DNA of 64,000 bases from positions 103,390 through 167,389 of the forward strand of contig CALJGV010000005.1 of assembly GCA_938075305.1 (NCBI GenBank), read 5' to 3'. This document shows positions 1 to 8,013 of this stretch, piece after piece. Source of the stretch: an uncultured bacterium (GTDB taxonomy: Bacteria; Planctomycetota; UBA1135; GCA-002686595). Made by a program: the position numbers and the translations under genes. How positions within the stretch are numbered: the first letter of the stretch is position 1; every line of letters starts with the position of its first letter. The notes under the pieces are model-generated. The model had not been told where the DNA came from. It saw nothing but the letters and a program-made list of their open reading frames with translations, and searched no databases.

Positions 1-36
1 CTCTCGGCCGCCGGAGCCGATCACGAGGACCTTCAT
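1..36 (-). CDS. purD: phosphoribosylamine-glycine ligase (PurD), N-terminal 12 codons only
   Basis: Only the first twelve codons lie in the window; the rest runs off the left edge. Read on the minus strand they give MKVLVIGSGGRE, which is the characteristic N-terminus of PurD (the start of its PreATP-grasp fold and dinucleotide-like glycine loop). PurD makes glycinamide ribonucleotide in de novo purine synthesis. An in-frame ATG seven codons upstream (ending at 57) could also start the protein; I prefer position 36 because it matches the usual family start. No Shine-Dalgarno sequence precedes either codon. The identification rests on a short but very characteristic stretch. Confidence 0.75.
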   Translation of the reverse strand, partial: MKVLVIGSGGRE

Positions 37-238
37 CGAATGGGTGGAATCGGACATGGGGCGCGTCTGCAAATGTGAAAGAGGGGGCCGGAGGGAGCTT
101 CGCTCGGCAGAGATGGTATCCGCCCGACTTCCGCGCGGCCACGCGATCCTGCCCAGGACCCGGGGGGAACCCAGGGACATCTCTTGGGATGGCGCCCCGA
201 TGCCGCGCGGCTCCCTAGGCCCCCGGCCGAGATTGGGC

Positions 239-244
239 TACGCT
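239..244 (+). promoter_or_regulatory. putative -10 element of the tRNA-Pro/tRNA-Arg unit
   Basis: TACGCT lies 10 nt before the mature 5' end of tRNA-Pro, so transcription would begin almost at the tRNA. The -35 position (216-221, TAGGCC at 17-bp spacing) is poor. The rest of 58-238 shows no gene or other recognisable signal. Confidence 0.35.
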
Positions 245-254
245 CCGGTCCCGT

Positions 255-330
255 CGGGGTGTACCTCAGTTGGTAGAGGCGTAGCTTTGGGTGCTATGAG
301 TCGCTGGTTCGAGTCCAGTCACCCCGACCA
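255..330 (+). tRNA. tRNA-Pro (anticodon UGG)
   Basis: A full cloverleaf can be folded. The acceptor stem is 255-261 with 320-326, followed by discriminator A327 and a genomically encoded CCA (328-330). The D stem is CCTC/GAGG. The anticodon arm is GTAGC/GCTAT with loop TTTGGGT, giving anticodon TGG with G37, as is usual for tRNA-Pro. The T arm is GCTGG-TTCGAGT-CCAGT. C at position 1 and A73 also fit bacterial proline tRNA. It reads proline codons of the CCN box by wobble. The next tRNA begins three nucleotides downstream, so both are probably processed from one transcript. Confidence 0.93.
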
Positions 331-333
331 CAT

Positions 334-410
334 GCGCCCGTAGCTCAGTTGGATAGAGCACCCGCCTTCTAAGCGGACGGTCCCTGGTTCGAATCCAGGC
401 GGGCGTGCCA
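334..410 (+). tRNA. tRNA-Arg (anticodon UCU)
   Basis: The acceptor stem is 334-340 paired with 400-406 (first pair G-U), followed by discriminator G407 and encoded CCA (408-410). D arm is GCTC/GAGC. The anticodon loop CTTCTAA gives anticodon TCT, and the T arm carries GGTTCGAATCC. The last pair of the anticodon stem (C361-A377 region) is a mismatch, a minor oddity. It decodes AGA/AGG, codons that must be rare in so GC-rich a genome. It sits 3 nt after tRNA-Pro and 26 nt from the convergent stop of the M14 peptidase gene. Confidence 0.93.
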
Positions 411-436
411 CCCTCTACCCGGTCCCGGCCGCGGGG

Positions 437-2218
437 TCAGCGCACGGGCTCACCGATGGCGACGCGGCTGATCGCCACGGGGTGGAACACCCCCGGACGG
501 GGAGCGCCGGACCAGCCGTCCTGGGGCGAGCCCTCGAACAGGGCGTGGTCGAAGAAGTTCCACGTGGTCAGGGAGTCGTCGCTCTCGGGGTGGAGCAGGT
601 GGGCCGTCAGCGGGGTGCACGGCACCAGGACCGCCCCCGCCAGGACCTTCGTCACCCGGCTGCTCCACTCGCCCTCCACCGAGACCTCGCGGTGCCCCTG
701 GAACGGGCGCGTGGCGCGGTCCGCCGACGACACGGTGAAGCGGCGCAGCTCCAGCTCGACGTCCTCCGCGAGCATGCGCAGGCCGCCGTCGTCACCCAGG
801 TGGACGCGCAGGGCTTCGAGCACCGCCTGGGAAGGGTCCGCCAGGACAAAGCACCGGCCCACCTCGGCCATCCGCGTCGGCTGGAAGCGGTCCCGGACCT
901 CCATCTCCACCACGCGCACGGACTCGGGGCCCCGCGCGACGCGGCGGGTCCCCGCCTGCATCCCGCGCTTCTCCGGGTCGAGGTCCACCTCGACCGTGTC
1001 GATCGCGCTCACGCGGACGGGGAGCTGGCGCCCCGGCGCGAGCTCGCAGTCCACGCCGAGCATCCATGTGACCTCACCGTTCGCGTCAACCCGCCCCGCC
1101 CGCGAGGCCTCGATCCGCTCCTGGATGGCCTCCCGGTCCTCCGCGATGCGCTGCAGGCTCGCGAAGGTGAAGGCGTAGGTGGCCTCCACCCGGCGGCGGT
1201 ACGGCAGGTAGCTGTAGGCCTCCGACAGGATCGAGACCGTGTCCCGCAGCCCCATCAGGTTGGTCCCGAAGCGCGGCCGCGAGTCGTAGGTGGACCAGGC
1301 CACGGGGTCGCCGCGGTCGCCGCGGGACCCGCGCTTGCGGGGCGGGTACTCGAAGTTGCCGTAGTCGAAGACCTCGAAGCGCGCGAGGCGCAGGCGCTCG
1401 CGCACCCGGGGGAGCAGCGCGCCTCGCACGTAGGCGTCGAGCGCCGGGTTCGCGTTGGGCGAGAGGCTGGGCGAGTAGGTCAGGTCGTAGCCGTGGTAGG
1501 AGCCGTTCGTGGTGTGCAGGTCCATGAACGCGATCGGCCGAAGCTCGTTCACGAGCCCGGTCAGCGCCCTCGCCTCCGGGGACTCGACCTTGACGAAGTC
1601 CCGGTTGAGGTCGAGGCCCATGGCGTTCGGCCGCTCCCCCACCCCCCCGTCGGGCCCGTTCTGGGTGACCCTGTTGGTGCGCGCGATGCGGTCGTTGCCG
1701 TCGGCGTTGTAGACCGGCACGAAGGTCAGCCGGAGCCGCTCGGCCAGGGGGCGGTGGTACCCCACCGCGAACTCGCGGAGCAGGAGCTGGACCGCCACCT
1801 TCCCCTCGATCTCGCCGCCGTGGATGTTGGCGTTCACCAGGACCGCGGGACGCGCCGCCACCTCCTCCGCCGACCCGGGGGCCGTCACCGTGACCGCGAT
1901 CAGGTCCTGCCCCTCGGAGGTCTGGCCGATGACCCGGCGCTGGAGCCAGCCGCCGCGCGGGAGAGGATCCAACGACTCCAGGAAGGCCGTCACCTCCGCC
2001 GTGGTCGAGCTCCTGGTGAACCCGCTCGACTCCGCGACCGTCGCCGGCCAGGTGGGCGTTCCTCCCGCGGGGACCGACTCCACCAGGGGCAGCAAGGAGT
2101 TGGGTGCCGGGGGCACGGTGGCCCGCGTGATCTGAGGCTGCCCCTCGGCGCCTGGGACCTGGATCGGCGCCGGCCCGGGGGCCAGGGCGAGCAGCAGCGC
2201 GAAGGACGTGACCAGCAT
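437..2218 (-). CDS. secreted M14-family zinc carboxypeptidase
   Basis: A 593-residue protein with an N-terminal signal peptide (about residues 1-20) and a peptidase M14 domain (about 75-350). The metal-binding HxxE is seen as HGGEIEGK (H133, E136) and the third ligand as H235 in MDLHTTNG. The substrate-binding NR pair is N205/R206 in DLNRDF, and SEAYSYLP (E333) is in the position of the catalytic glutamate. A C-terminal region of about 240 residues is beta-rich and not recognised. It probably trims C-terminal residues from peptides outside the cytoplasm; specificity cannot be read. The ATG at 2218 is supported by the signal peptide and by a -10 hexamer six nucleotides upstream, suggesting a leaderless mRNA. 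It is transcribed alone; the next minus-strand gene ends 67 nt upstream. Confidence 0.85.
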   Translation of the reverse strand: MLVTSFALLLALAPGPAPIQVPGAEGQPQITRATVPPAPNSLLPLVESVPAGGTPTWPATVAESSGFTRSSTTAEVTAFLESLDPLPRGGWLQRRVIGQTSEGQDLIAVTVTAPGSAEEVAARPAVLVNANIHGGEIEGKVAVQLLLREFAVGYHRPLAERLRLTFVPVYNADGNDRIARTNRVTQNGPDGGVGERPNAMGLDLNRDFVKVESPEARALTGLVNELRPIAFMDLHTTNGSYHGYDLTYSPSLSPNANPALDAYVRGALLPRVRERLRLARFEVFDYGNFEYPPRKRGSRGDRGDPVAWSTYDSRPRFGTNLMGLRDTVSILSEAYSYLPYRRRVEATYAFTFASLQRIAEDREAIQERIEASRAGRVDANGEVTWMLGVDCELAPGRQLPVRVSAIDTVEVDLDPEKRGMQAGTRRVARGPESVRVVEMEVRDRFQPTRMAEVGRCFVLADPSQAVLEALRVHLGDDGGLRMLAEDVELELRRFTVSSADRATRPFQGHREVSVEGEWSSRVTKVLAGAVLVPCTPLTAHLLHPESDDSLTTWNFFDHALFEGSPQDGWSGAPRPGVFHPVAISRVAIGEPVR

Positions 2219-2224
2219 GGGGCC

Positions 2225-2253
2225 AGTCTAGTCCACGGCGCGAACTGCGGTAA
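2225..2253 (-). promoter_or_regulatory. promoter of the M14 carboxypeptidase, predicted leaderless
   Basis: On the minus strand TTACCG (2248-2253), a 17-bp spacer and TAGACT (2225-2230) precede the ATG at 2218 by only 6 nt, so the start of transcription should coincide with the start codon. The -35 match is weak; the -10 and its distance are the stronger signals. Confidence 0.5.
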
Positions 2254-2285
2254 CAGGGCGACGGGCGCCGCCGTCTGGACCCCGC

Positions 2286-3314
2286 TCAGGTCAGGCGGTC
2301 GCGCTCCGCCGTGTCGCCGTCCTCTCCCTCTCCCTCTCCCTCTCCCTCGGTCCCGGCCACGGGTTCGGTCGCAGGCTCGGCCGCGGGCTCAGCCTCGACC
2401 TCGGCTTCAGGCTCCACGCTCGCGGGCGCCGGGGGATCCTCCACCGACGCGGGCGGCGAGGAGACCGTCGACTCCGCCACGGCGGGCGGGGCGGCAACCT
2501 CCGCGCGAGGCCCGGGCGATCGCAGGTCACGGAGCGCTCGACCGTAGAGGAAGACGGCCGCGCCGAAGCAACCCAGCGCGCCGAGGATCAGCTGCCAAGG
2601 AGAGGCCCCGGAGGCGAGCTGGATGTAGGCCGCGCGTTCCGCGTCCACGGCGGCGAGGATGGCCGCGGGCGTGAGTCCGACGCCGACGAGGGCGGCCCCG
2701 AGGGCGAGGCCTCCCAGCACTCGCCCACGCTGTCGGAGGATCGACGTCACGGTCGGGTCCTCGACGGGATTGCCGCCCGCGTCCCTCGCTCCCATGCCCA
2801 TCCAGCCGAGGGCGCGCCGGACCTCCGCGGTGAGCGTGCGCGCGTCGTCGCGGCCCCTCGCCACCAGCTGGACCATCTCGGCCCGCGCGGCCTCGCGCTC
2901 TGCCCACGCCCGATCCGCCGCGTCCCCGCGCTCCTTCTCCAGGCGCAGGGCAGCCTCACGCAGCTCCGCCTCCAGCTCGAGGACCCTGGCCCGCGCGCTC
3001 TCGCTCGCCGACTCGGCGGCGCCGCGGGCGCGGGCCTCGGCCAACACGCCCTCCTTGACCTCCTTGAGCTCCCGCTCGAGGCCGGTCACGTGGAGCTCCT
3101 GGCGTCGCTCGCTGGCGATGGCCGCCGCGAGGACGCGTCGGTATTCGTCGCGTTCCTCCCGCGCCTTGCTGGCGGCCTCGATGGCCTGGACCGTCTTCTT
3201 GGTGCGCTGCTCGTAGCGCTCCACCAGCTCCTGGGTCACCTCTCGCTGCGCCTTCACCTCGGCAGCCAGGGTCTCCGCAGCTCTCAGGTCACGCTTCTTG
3301 GATCGGCCGAACAT
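2286..3314 (-). CDS. coiled-coil membrane protein of unknown function
   Basis: About 342 residues. Residues about 5-165 form a long charged coiled coil (Ala/Glu/Arg/Leu rich). Two hydrophobic segments follow, around GGLALGAALVGVGLTPAA and a second near LILGALGCFGAAVFLYG. The C-terminal tail is low complexity (Pro/Glu/Ala, then GEGEGEGE). I chose the ATG at 3314 (MFGRSKK) because it has a good Shine-Dalgarno sequence, GGAGG, which is rare in this window. A GTG 27 codons upstream is open but poorly supported. I do not recognise a family. The layout suggests a membrane-anchored scaffold. It stands between the M14 peptidase and PilZ genes, all on the minus strand, with no overlap. Confidence 0.7.
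   Translation of the reverse strand: MFGRSKKRDLRAAETLAAEVKAQREVTQELVERYEQRTKKTVQAIEAASKAREERDEYRRVLAAAIASERRQELHVTGLERELKEVKEGVLAEARARGAAESASESARARVLELEAELREAALRLEKERGDAADRAWAEREAARAEMVQLVARGRDDARTLTAEVRRALGWMGMGARDAGGNPVEDPTVTSILRQRGRVLGGLALGAALVGVGLTPAAILAAVDAERAAYIQLASGASPWQLILGALGCFGAAVFLYGRALRDLRSPGPRAEVAAPPAVAESTVSSPPASVEDPPAPASVEPEAEVEAEPAAEPATEPVAGTEGEGEGEGEDGDTAERDRLT
2321..2348 (+). repeat. CTCTCC hexanucleotide repeat inside the coiled-coil gene
   Basis: About four and a half copies of CTCTCC lie in the 3' part of the coiled-coil membrane protein gene and encode the Gly-Glu repeat of its tail. Slippage by one unit would keep the frame and only add or remove a Gly-Glu pair. Confidence 0.7.
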
Positions 3315-3438
3315 CTCCCCCTCCGCGCGGTTGACAGGCCCCAAGTCCGCGCAACCGGGGCCGGGATGCGCTGCCGTGAAGGTGCCAAGATCCACCCCCA
3401 GTGCGCAAGGGCAGGCTGGATTGGCGCCCCTGAGGGGG

Positions 3439-4125
3439 TCAGGCGCTCCGGCGAACGTCGGCCGAGGACCCCTTGGACCCCTGGATGAAGGCCCTCACCC
3501 AGTCCTCCAACTGCGCCTCGGGCGAGGCGTCGGGGCGCCCCGGGAGGGCCTCGAACTCGAGGCCCAGGAGGATCACCCCCTTGCCAAGGCGTCGGCTCCT
3601 GAGCTTGGCACCAAACCGCAACGTGGCTCGCCGTCCCTCCGCGCGGAGGGAAGCCTCGACGGTCTCGTGGTCCTGCAGCGTGGCCTCGGCCTCCCAGGGG
3701 ACTTCGACGCAGCCCCCGCAGGTGGAGAGGTCCCGGACCGTGCCCTCGACATGGGCACCGCCGCCCTCGACCTCGAGGGTCACGGTCACCTCCCCGTCGA
3801 GGGTGACCCGATCCGTCCGGCGGGGTTCGAAGATCGGGCCGAGGGCCTGGCGGGCCCTGGCGCCCAGCTGGAAGTGGTAGCGACGCCCTTGGTCGCTGTC
3901 CTCACGCTGGGAGACCTTGCCCAGGATGACGAGGTCCTCGCCGGAAGCCCCGTGCTGCACCCGGAGCTCACCAGTGCGGCCCACGGGCAAGACGGGGGCG
4001 GCCGAGGCGGGGTAGCGCACCACGAGATGCAGTCCGGTAGGATCCGAGCTGACCGACTCGATCTCCCCGGTGGCGGCCTGGGGGATCGACGGGATCGAGA
4101 CCAATGCACGGTCGGGCGCTCTCAT
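3439..4125 (-). CDS. PilZ-domain protein, likely cyclic-di-GMP binding
   Basis: 228 residues from the ATG at 4125. The PilZ signature is intact: RRTDR (R102-R106, the RxxxR switch) and DLSTCGG (D132, S134, G137, the DxSxxG motif), followed by a beta-barrel to about residue 205. An N-terminal domain of about 95 residues resembles the barrel that precedes PilZ in YcgR-like proteins, but I cannot confirm that. It has no output domain, so it would act by binding a partner in response to cyclic-di-GMP. The start is uncertain: an in-frame ATG at 4284 has GGAGG eight bases before it, but the added 53 residues are Arg/Pro/Gly-rich and look non-coding. It is divergent from the ABC operon. Confidence 0.8.
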   Translation of the reverse strand: MRAPDRALVSIPSIPQAATGEIESVSSDPTGLHLVVRYPASAAPVLPVGRTGELRVQHGASGEDLVILGKVSQREDSDQGRRYHFQLGARARQALGPIFEPRRTDRVTLDGEVTVTLEVEGGGAHVEGTVRDLSTCGGCVEVPWEAEATLQDHETVEASLRAEGRRATLRFGAKLRSRRLGKGVILLGLEFEALPGRPDASPEAQLEDWVRAFIQGSKGSSADVRRSA

Positions 4126-4382
4126 GGAGTGGGTATCGGCTCGGAGCGCCGCGTCACCTGAAGGGGGATCCCGGATCGGGGGTGCCCCCGCCCGCCGCGG
4201 CCTCCCAGCCGCTCCGGGCGGCTCCCGACACCGAACGAAGACCCCGGTGGCGCCCGCCCCCCCTCTCTGAATATTCTCTCCCATCGCCAACGCCTCCAGC
4301 CCGGGGGCGTAGCGACGCGCATCAGGCCTGCCGTCCCCGGCTGGCCCCCCTCCAACAGCCACAGAGCACCCCATCTCGCGCC

Positions 4383-5333
4383 ATGATCGAGATCAAGAAC
4401 CTGACCAAGAGGTTCGGCCCCATCACGGCAGTCGATGACCTCACCTTCCGGGTCCAACCCGGCGAGGTCCTCGGCTTCCTCGGGCCCAACGGAGCTGGCA
4501 AGTCCACCACCATGAAGATGGTCACGGGCTTCCTCACCCCCACCTCGGGAGCCATCAGCGTCTGCGGCCACGATGTGCTCAAGGACGCCGCGGGCGCCCA
4601 GGCCTGCATCGGATACCTGCCCGAAGGGGCCCCGCTGTACCCGGACATGAACCCGCGCTCCATGATGCGGTTCGTGGGCCAGGCCCGGGGGATGGCCGCG
4701 GACCGGCTCGCCCAGCGGATCGACGAGGTCTGCCGGCTGGTCCACCTCGAGACCGTCATGGACCAGCGCATCGAGACCCTCTCCAAGGGCTTCAAGCGCC
4801 GCGTCGGGCTGGCCCTGGCCATCCTGCACGACCCTGAAGTGCTGGTGCTCGACGAGCCCACCGATGGGCTCGACCCCAACCAGAAGCACGAGGTCCGCGA
4901 GCTCATCCGGGCCATGTCCGCCGGGAAGGTGATCGTGCTCTCCACCCACATCCTCGAGGAGGTGGAGGCCGTGTGCAGCCGCGCGATGATCGTCGCCCAG
5001 GGCCGCATCAAGTTCGACGGGACCCCCGCGGAGCTTCGCGGCAGGTCGCGATACGCCGGCGCCATCGAGGTGGCCGTGGCGAGCGCCCACGCCACCGAAG
5101 CCCAGCGCGCCCTCGGCGAGCTCGGCTCCGTTTCCCATGTGGGTGAGGTGGTCGAGGTGTCCGAGGAGACCCGCTTCGTGGTCTTCCCAGCCTCGGAGGC
5201 CCCCCTGCTCGAGGACGTCCAGCGGGTCGCCGCGGGCGCCGAGTGGGACCTCGTCAGCCTCGCGGTGGACCGCGGGCACATGGACGACGTCTTCCGCACC
5301 GTGACCACCGGCGAGAGCGCCCAAGGAGCCTGA
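4383..5333 (+). CDS. ABC transporter ATP-binding protein, GldA-like
   Basis: 316 residues. Walker A is GPNGAGKST (34-42), the ABC signature region is LSKGFKRR (133-140), Walker B is VLVLDEPT (153-160) and the switch histidine is H189. The Q-loop region reads GYLPEGAPL, the form usual in ATPases of ABC-2 exporters of the GldA/CcmA type. Residues 225-316 form the extra C-terminal domain of that group. It would energise the permease encoded one base downstream. The ATG at 4383 gives the usual family N-terminus (MIEIKNLTKRF); the open frame extends upstream but reads Pro/Arg-rich. In Bacteroidota GldA/GldF/GldG are tied to gliding; in other phyla the role of this arrangement is unknown. Confidence 0.92.
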   Translation: MIEIKNLTKRFGPITAVDDLTFRVQPGEVLGFLGPNGAGKSTTMKMVTGFLTPTSGAISVCGHDVLKDAAGAQACIGYLPEGAPLYPDMNPRSMMRFVGQARGMAADRLAQRIDEVCRLVHLETVMDQRIETLSKGFKRRVGLALAILHDPEVLVLDEPTDGLDPNQKHEVRELIRAMSAGKVIVLSTHILEEVEAVCSRAMIVAQGRIKFDGTPAELRGRSRYAGAIEVAVASAHATEAQRALGELGSVSHVGEVVEVSEETRFVVFPASEAPLLEDVQRVAAGAEWDLVSLAVDRGHMDDVFRTVTTGESAQGA

Positions 5334-5334
5334 C

Positions 5335-6069
5335 ATGCGTGGAACCATGACCGTCTTCCGACGCGAGCTGGCGGGGTACTTCGGGACCCCGGTGGCCTAC
5401 GTCTTCCTCGTGATCTTCCTGATCCTCGCCGGCGTGTTCACCTGGCAACTCGGGGGCTACTACGAGATGGAGCAGGCCGACCTGCGAGGCTTCTTCACCT
5501 TCCATCCGTGGCTGTACCTGGCCCTCATCCCGGCGCTCTCCATGCGCCTGTGGGCCGAGGAGCGCCGCTCGGGCACGATCGAGTTCCTGATGACCCTGCC
5601 GATCTCCACCGGCGGCGCGGTCCTCGGGAAGTTCCTGGCCGCCTGGGCCTTCACCGGCCTCGGGCTGGTGCTCACGTCGACCAACTGGCTGACCGTCAAC
5701 TACCTAGGCGAGCCGGACAACGGCGTGATCCTCGCGAGCTACGTGGGCAGCTTCCTCATGGCCGGCAGCTTCCTCGCTGTGGGCTCGGCCCTCTCCGCCC
5801 TCACCAAGAACCAGGTGAGCGCGTTCGTGCTCACCTTCACCGCCTCGCTGCTGTTCGTGCTCGCGGGCTTCCCCGCCGTCACCGACGCCATCAGCGGCTG
5901 GGCGCCCGAGTGGTTCGTCGCGTCGATCAGGAACCTCTCCTTCCTCGACCACTTCGACGCCATCACCCGCGGCGTCGTCGACGCCCGCGACGTCCTCTAT
6001 TTCCTCTCTGTCATCGCGCTCTTCCTCTTCGGAAGCGCCGTCATCGTTGACCAAAAGAAAGCGGACTGA
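5335..6069 (+). CDS. ABC-2 type permease, GldF-like
   Basis: 244 residues with six predicted membrane segments; the first follows RRELAGYFGTPVAYVF, a typical N-terminus of GldF/NosY-like permeases, and EERRSGTIEFLMTLPIS is the conserved cytoplasmic motif that contacts the ATPase. It should form the membrane channel with the upstream ATPase. One base separates its ATG from the stop of the ATPase gene and six bases separate its stop from the GldG-like gene, so the group is one operon. The substrate is unknown. Confidence 0.9.
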   Translation: MRGTMTVFRRELAGYFGTPVAYVFLVIFLILAGVFTWQLGGYYEMEQADLRGFFTFHPWLYLALIPALSMRLWAEERRSGTIEFLMTLPISTGGAVLGKFLAAWAFTGLGLVLTSTNWLTVNYLGEPDNGVILASYVGSFLMAGSFLAVGSALSALTKNQVSAFVLTFTASLLFVLAGFPAVTDAISGWAPEWFVASIRNLSFLDHFDAITRGVVDARDVLYFLSVIALFLFGSAVIVDQKKAD

Positions 6070-6075
6070 CGCACG

Positions 6076-8013
6076 ATGAACCCCAGAAACACCACCCTCG
6101 GCCTGCTGCTCGCGGCGGCCCTCTTCCTCGCCCTCAACCTCCTGGCGAGCCCGCTACTGCGCGGCGTCCGCGCAGACCTCACCGAGCAGCGCCTCTACAC
6201 GCTCTCCGAGGGGACCCGTAACATCCTCGGGGGTCTCGAGGAGCCCATCACCCTGCGGTTCTTCTTCGCGAAGTCCGTCGCGACCGAGGCTCCGCCGCTG
6301 CTGAGCTACGCCGAGCGCGTCCGCGAGATGCTCGAGGAGTACGTGGCCCTCTCCGGCGGTCAGCTCCGGCTCGAGATCATCGACCCCGAGCCCTACTCAG
6401 AGGCCGAGGAGCTCGCGGTGGGCTACGGCATCCAGGGCCGCGTCGCCAACGCCGAGGGCGATCGGCTCTACATGGGCATCGTCGGGACGAACTCGGTGGA
6501 CGACGAGGAGGTCCTTCCGGTCCTCGATCCGCGCCGGGAGAGCTTCCTCGAGTACGAGCTGACCGAGATGATCGATCGGCTCGAGAACCCCTCGCTGCCC
6601 CTGGTGGGGATCATCTCTTCCCTGCCCCTCCGCGGCGGTTCCCAGCCCGCGGCCCAGCCCGGCCAGCCGCCCCAGCAGCTGCCGCCCTGGCCCATCCTGG
6701 ACCTCATCGAGCGCCGGTACGAGATCGTGGACCTCGACCCGACGACGCTCACCGAGCTCGACGGTGAGATCGACCTGCTCCTGCTGGTGCACCCCAAGGG
6801 GCTGACCTCCGAGGGCCGCTACGCCATCGACCAGTTCGCCCTCGCCGGTGGCAAGGTCGTCGCCTTCGTGGACCCCTTCTGCTACCTGGACCCCGCGCGC
6901 CAGTCGAGCGACCCGATGGCCGCTCTCAACAACACGAGCGACTCTGGCATCGACGACCTGCTCCGCGCCTGGGGCGTGGAGCTGACCCCGAGCCGGGTGG
7001 TCGGCGACTCCGTCGGCGCCCTCACCGTCAGGGATCGCGCCAACCAGCCGGTGCAGATGCCCCTCGCCTTCGGGGTCACCGACGAGACCATCAACGGCGA
7101 CGACATCCTGACCTCCCCGGTGAACAAGCTCCGCTTCTTCCTGCCGGGAGCGCTCTCCCCTGCGGACGACGCTCCCGAGGGCGTGAAGGTGGAGACCCTG
7201 GTCACCACCACCGAAGCGGGGGGCGGCACGGTGGACACCCTGTCGCTCATGGGGCCGCTCGACCCGCAGATCGTCGCGGACAACTTCCTCGAGAACAGCC
7301 CGGAGACCGCGATCGCAGTTCGCGTGAGCGGCAACGTACGCAGCGCGTTCCCCGAGGGAGCGCCCGGCGCGGCCGAGGAGTCCGAGACCCCTGAGGGAGA
7401 GCCGGACGCCAATGACACCCACCTCACGGCGTCCTCCGCGCCGTTCAACGCGCTGATCTTCGCCGACGCGGACATGCTCCACGACTCGGTCTGGGCCCAG
7501 CCCATGCAGGACATCTTCGGGAACGTCCGCCTGCAGCCCCAGGTGGACAACGCCTCGCTGCTGGTGAGCGCCCTCGAGAACATGTCCGGCAGCAGCGACC
7601 TCATCAGCCTGCGAAGCCGCGCGGAGTTCAGCCGGCCCTTCACCCGCAAGGAGGCGCTCATGCTGGAGGCGCAGGAGCGCTACCGTGCGGAGGAGGTCGA
7701 GCTCGAGGCCAAGCTGGCCGACACCCAGGCCCGGCTGGACCAGCTCCAGCGGGACAAGGACCCCGCCAGCGCCCTCATCCTCTCAGAGGAGCAGGAGGAG
7801 CAGATCCGCGAGTTCCGGGCCGAGCAGGTCGAGACCCGGCGCAAGCTGCGCGAGGTCAAGCGCGACCTGCGGGCGGAGATCGACGCCCTCGGGACCCGCC
7901 TGAAGCTCCTCAACATCTTCCTCATCCCCGCCATCCTCGCGGCCCTGACGCTCAGCGTGCGCATGGGCCGGGCCGGCGCTCGATCCGCCCGGAGCGGAGG
8001 AGCCAAGTCGTGA
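6076..8013 (+). CDS. GldG-family ABC-associated membrane protein
   Basis: 645 residues. One N-terminal membrane anchor (about 8-28) is followed by the conserved GldG opening DLTEQRLYTLSEGTRNIL, a large extracytoplasmic domain with a Rossmann-like ABC auxiliary fold (about 40-330), a coiled-coil segment (about 535-610) and a C-terminal membrane helix (about 615-635). Proteins of this type always travel with the GldA/GldF pair and are thought to be the periplasmic partner of the exporter; the exact function is not established. Its last codon overlaps the GTG start of the DUF4340 gene. Confidence 0.88.
   Translation: MNPRNTTLGLLLAAALFLALNLLASPLLRGVRADLTEQRLYTLSEGTRNILGGLEEPITLRFFFAKSVATEAPPLLSYAERVREMLEEYVALSGGQLRLEIIDPEPYSEAEELAVGYGIQGRVANAEGDRLYMGIVGTNSVDDEEVLPVLDPRRESFLEYELTEMIDRLENPSLPLVGIISSLPLRGGSQPAAQPGQPPQQLPPWPILDLIERRYEIVDLDPTTLTELDGEIDLLLLVHPKGLTSEGRYAIDQFALAGGKVVAFVDPFCYLDPARQSSDPMAALNNTSDSGIDDLLRAWGVELTPSRVVGDSVGALTVRDRANQPVQMPLAFGVTDETINGDDILTSPVNKLRFFLPGALSPADDAPEGVKVETLVTTTEAGGGTVDTLSLMGPLDPQIVADNFLENSPETAIAVRVSGNVRSAFPEGAPGAAEESETPEGEPDANDTHLTASSAPFNALIFADADMLHDSVWAQPMQDIFGNVRLQPQVDNASLLVSALENMSGSSDLISLRSRAEFSRPFTRKEALMLEAQERYRAEEVELEAKLADTQARLDQLQRDKDPASALILSEEQEEQIREFRAEQVETRRKLREVKRDLRAEIDALGTRLKLLNIFLIPAILAALTLSVRMGRAGARSARSGGAKS

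Noticed and set aside
44..343. A small open frame covering tRNA-Pro
   Set aside because: The tRNA cloverleaf explains the sequence and the peptide has no recognisable features.
482..2674. A 730-codon plus-strand open frame over the M14 peptidase
   Set aside because: Same antisense effect; composition is Arg/Pro/Ala-rich and the minus-strand gene carries the catalytic motifs.
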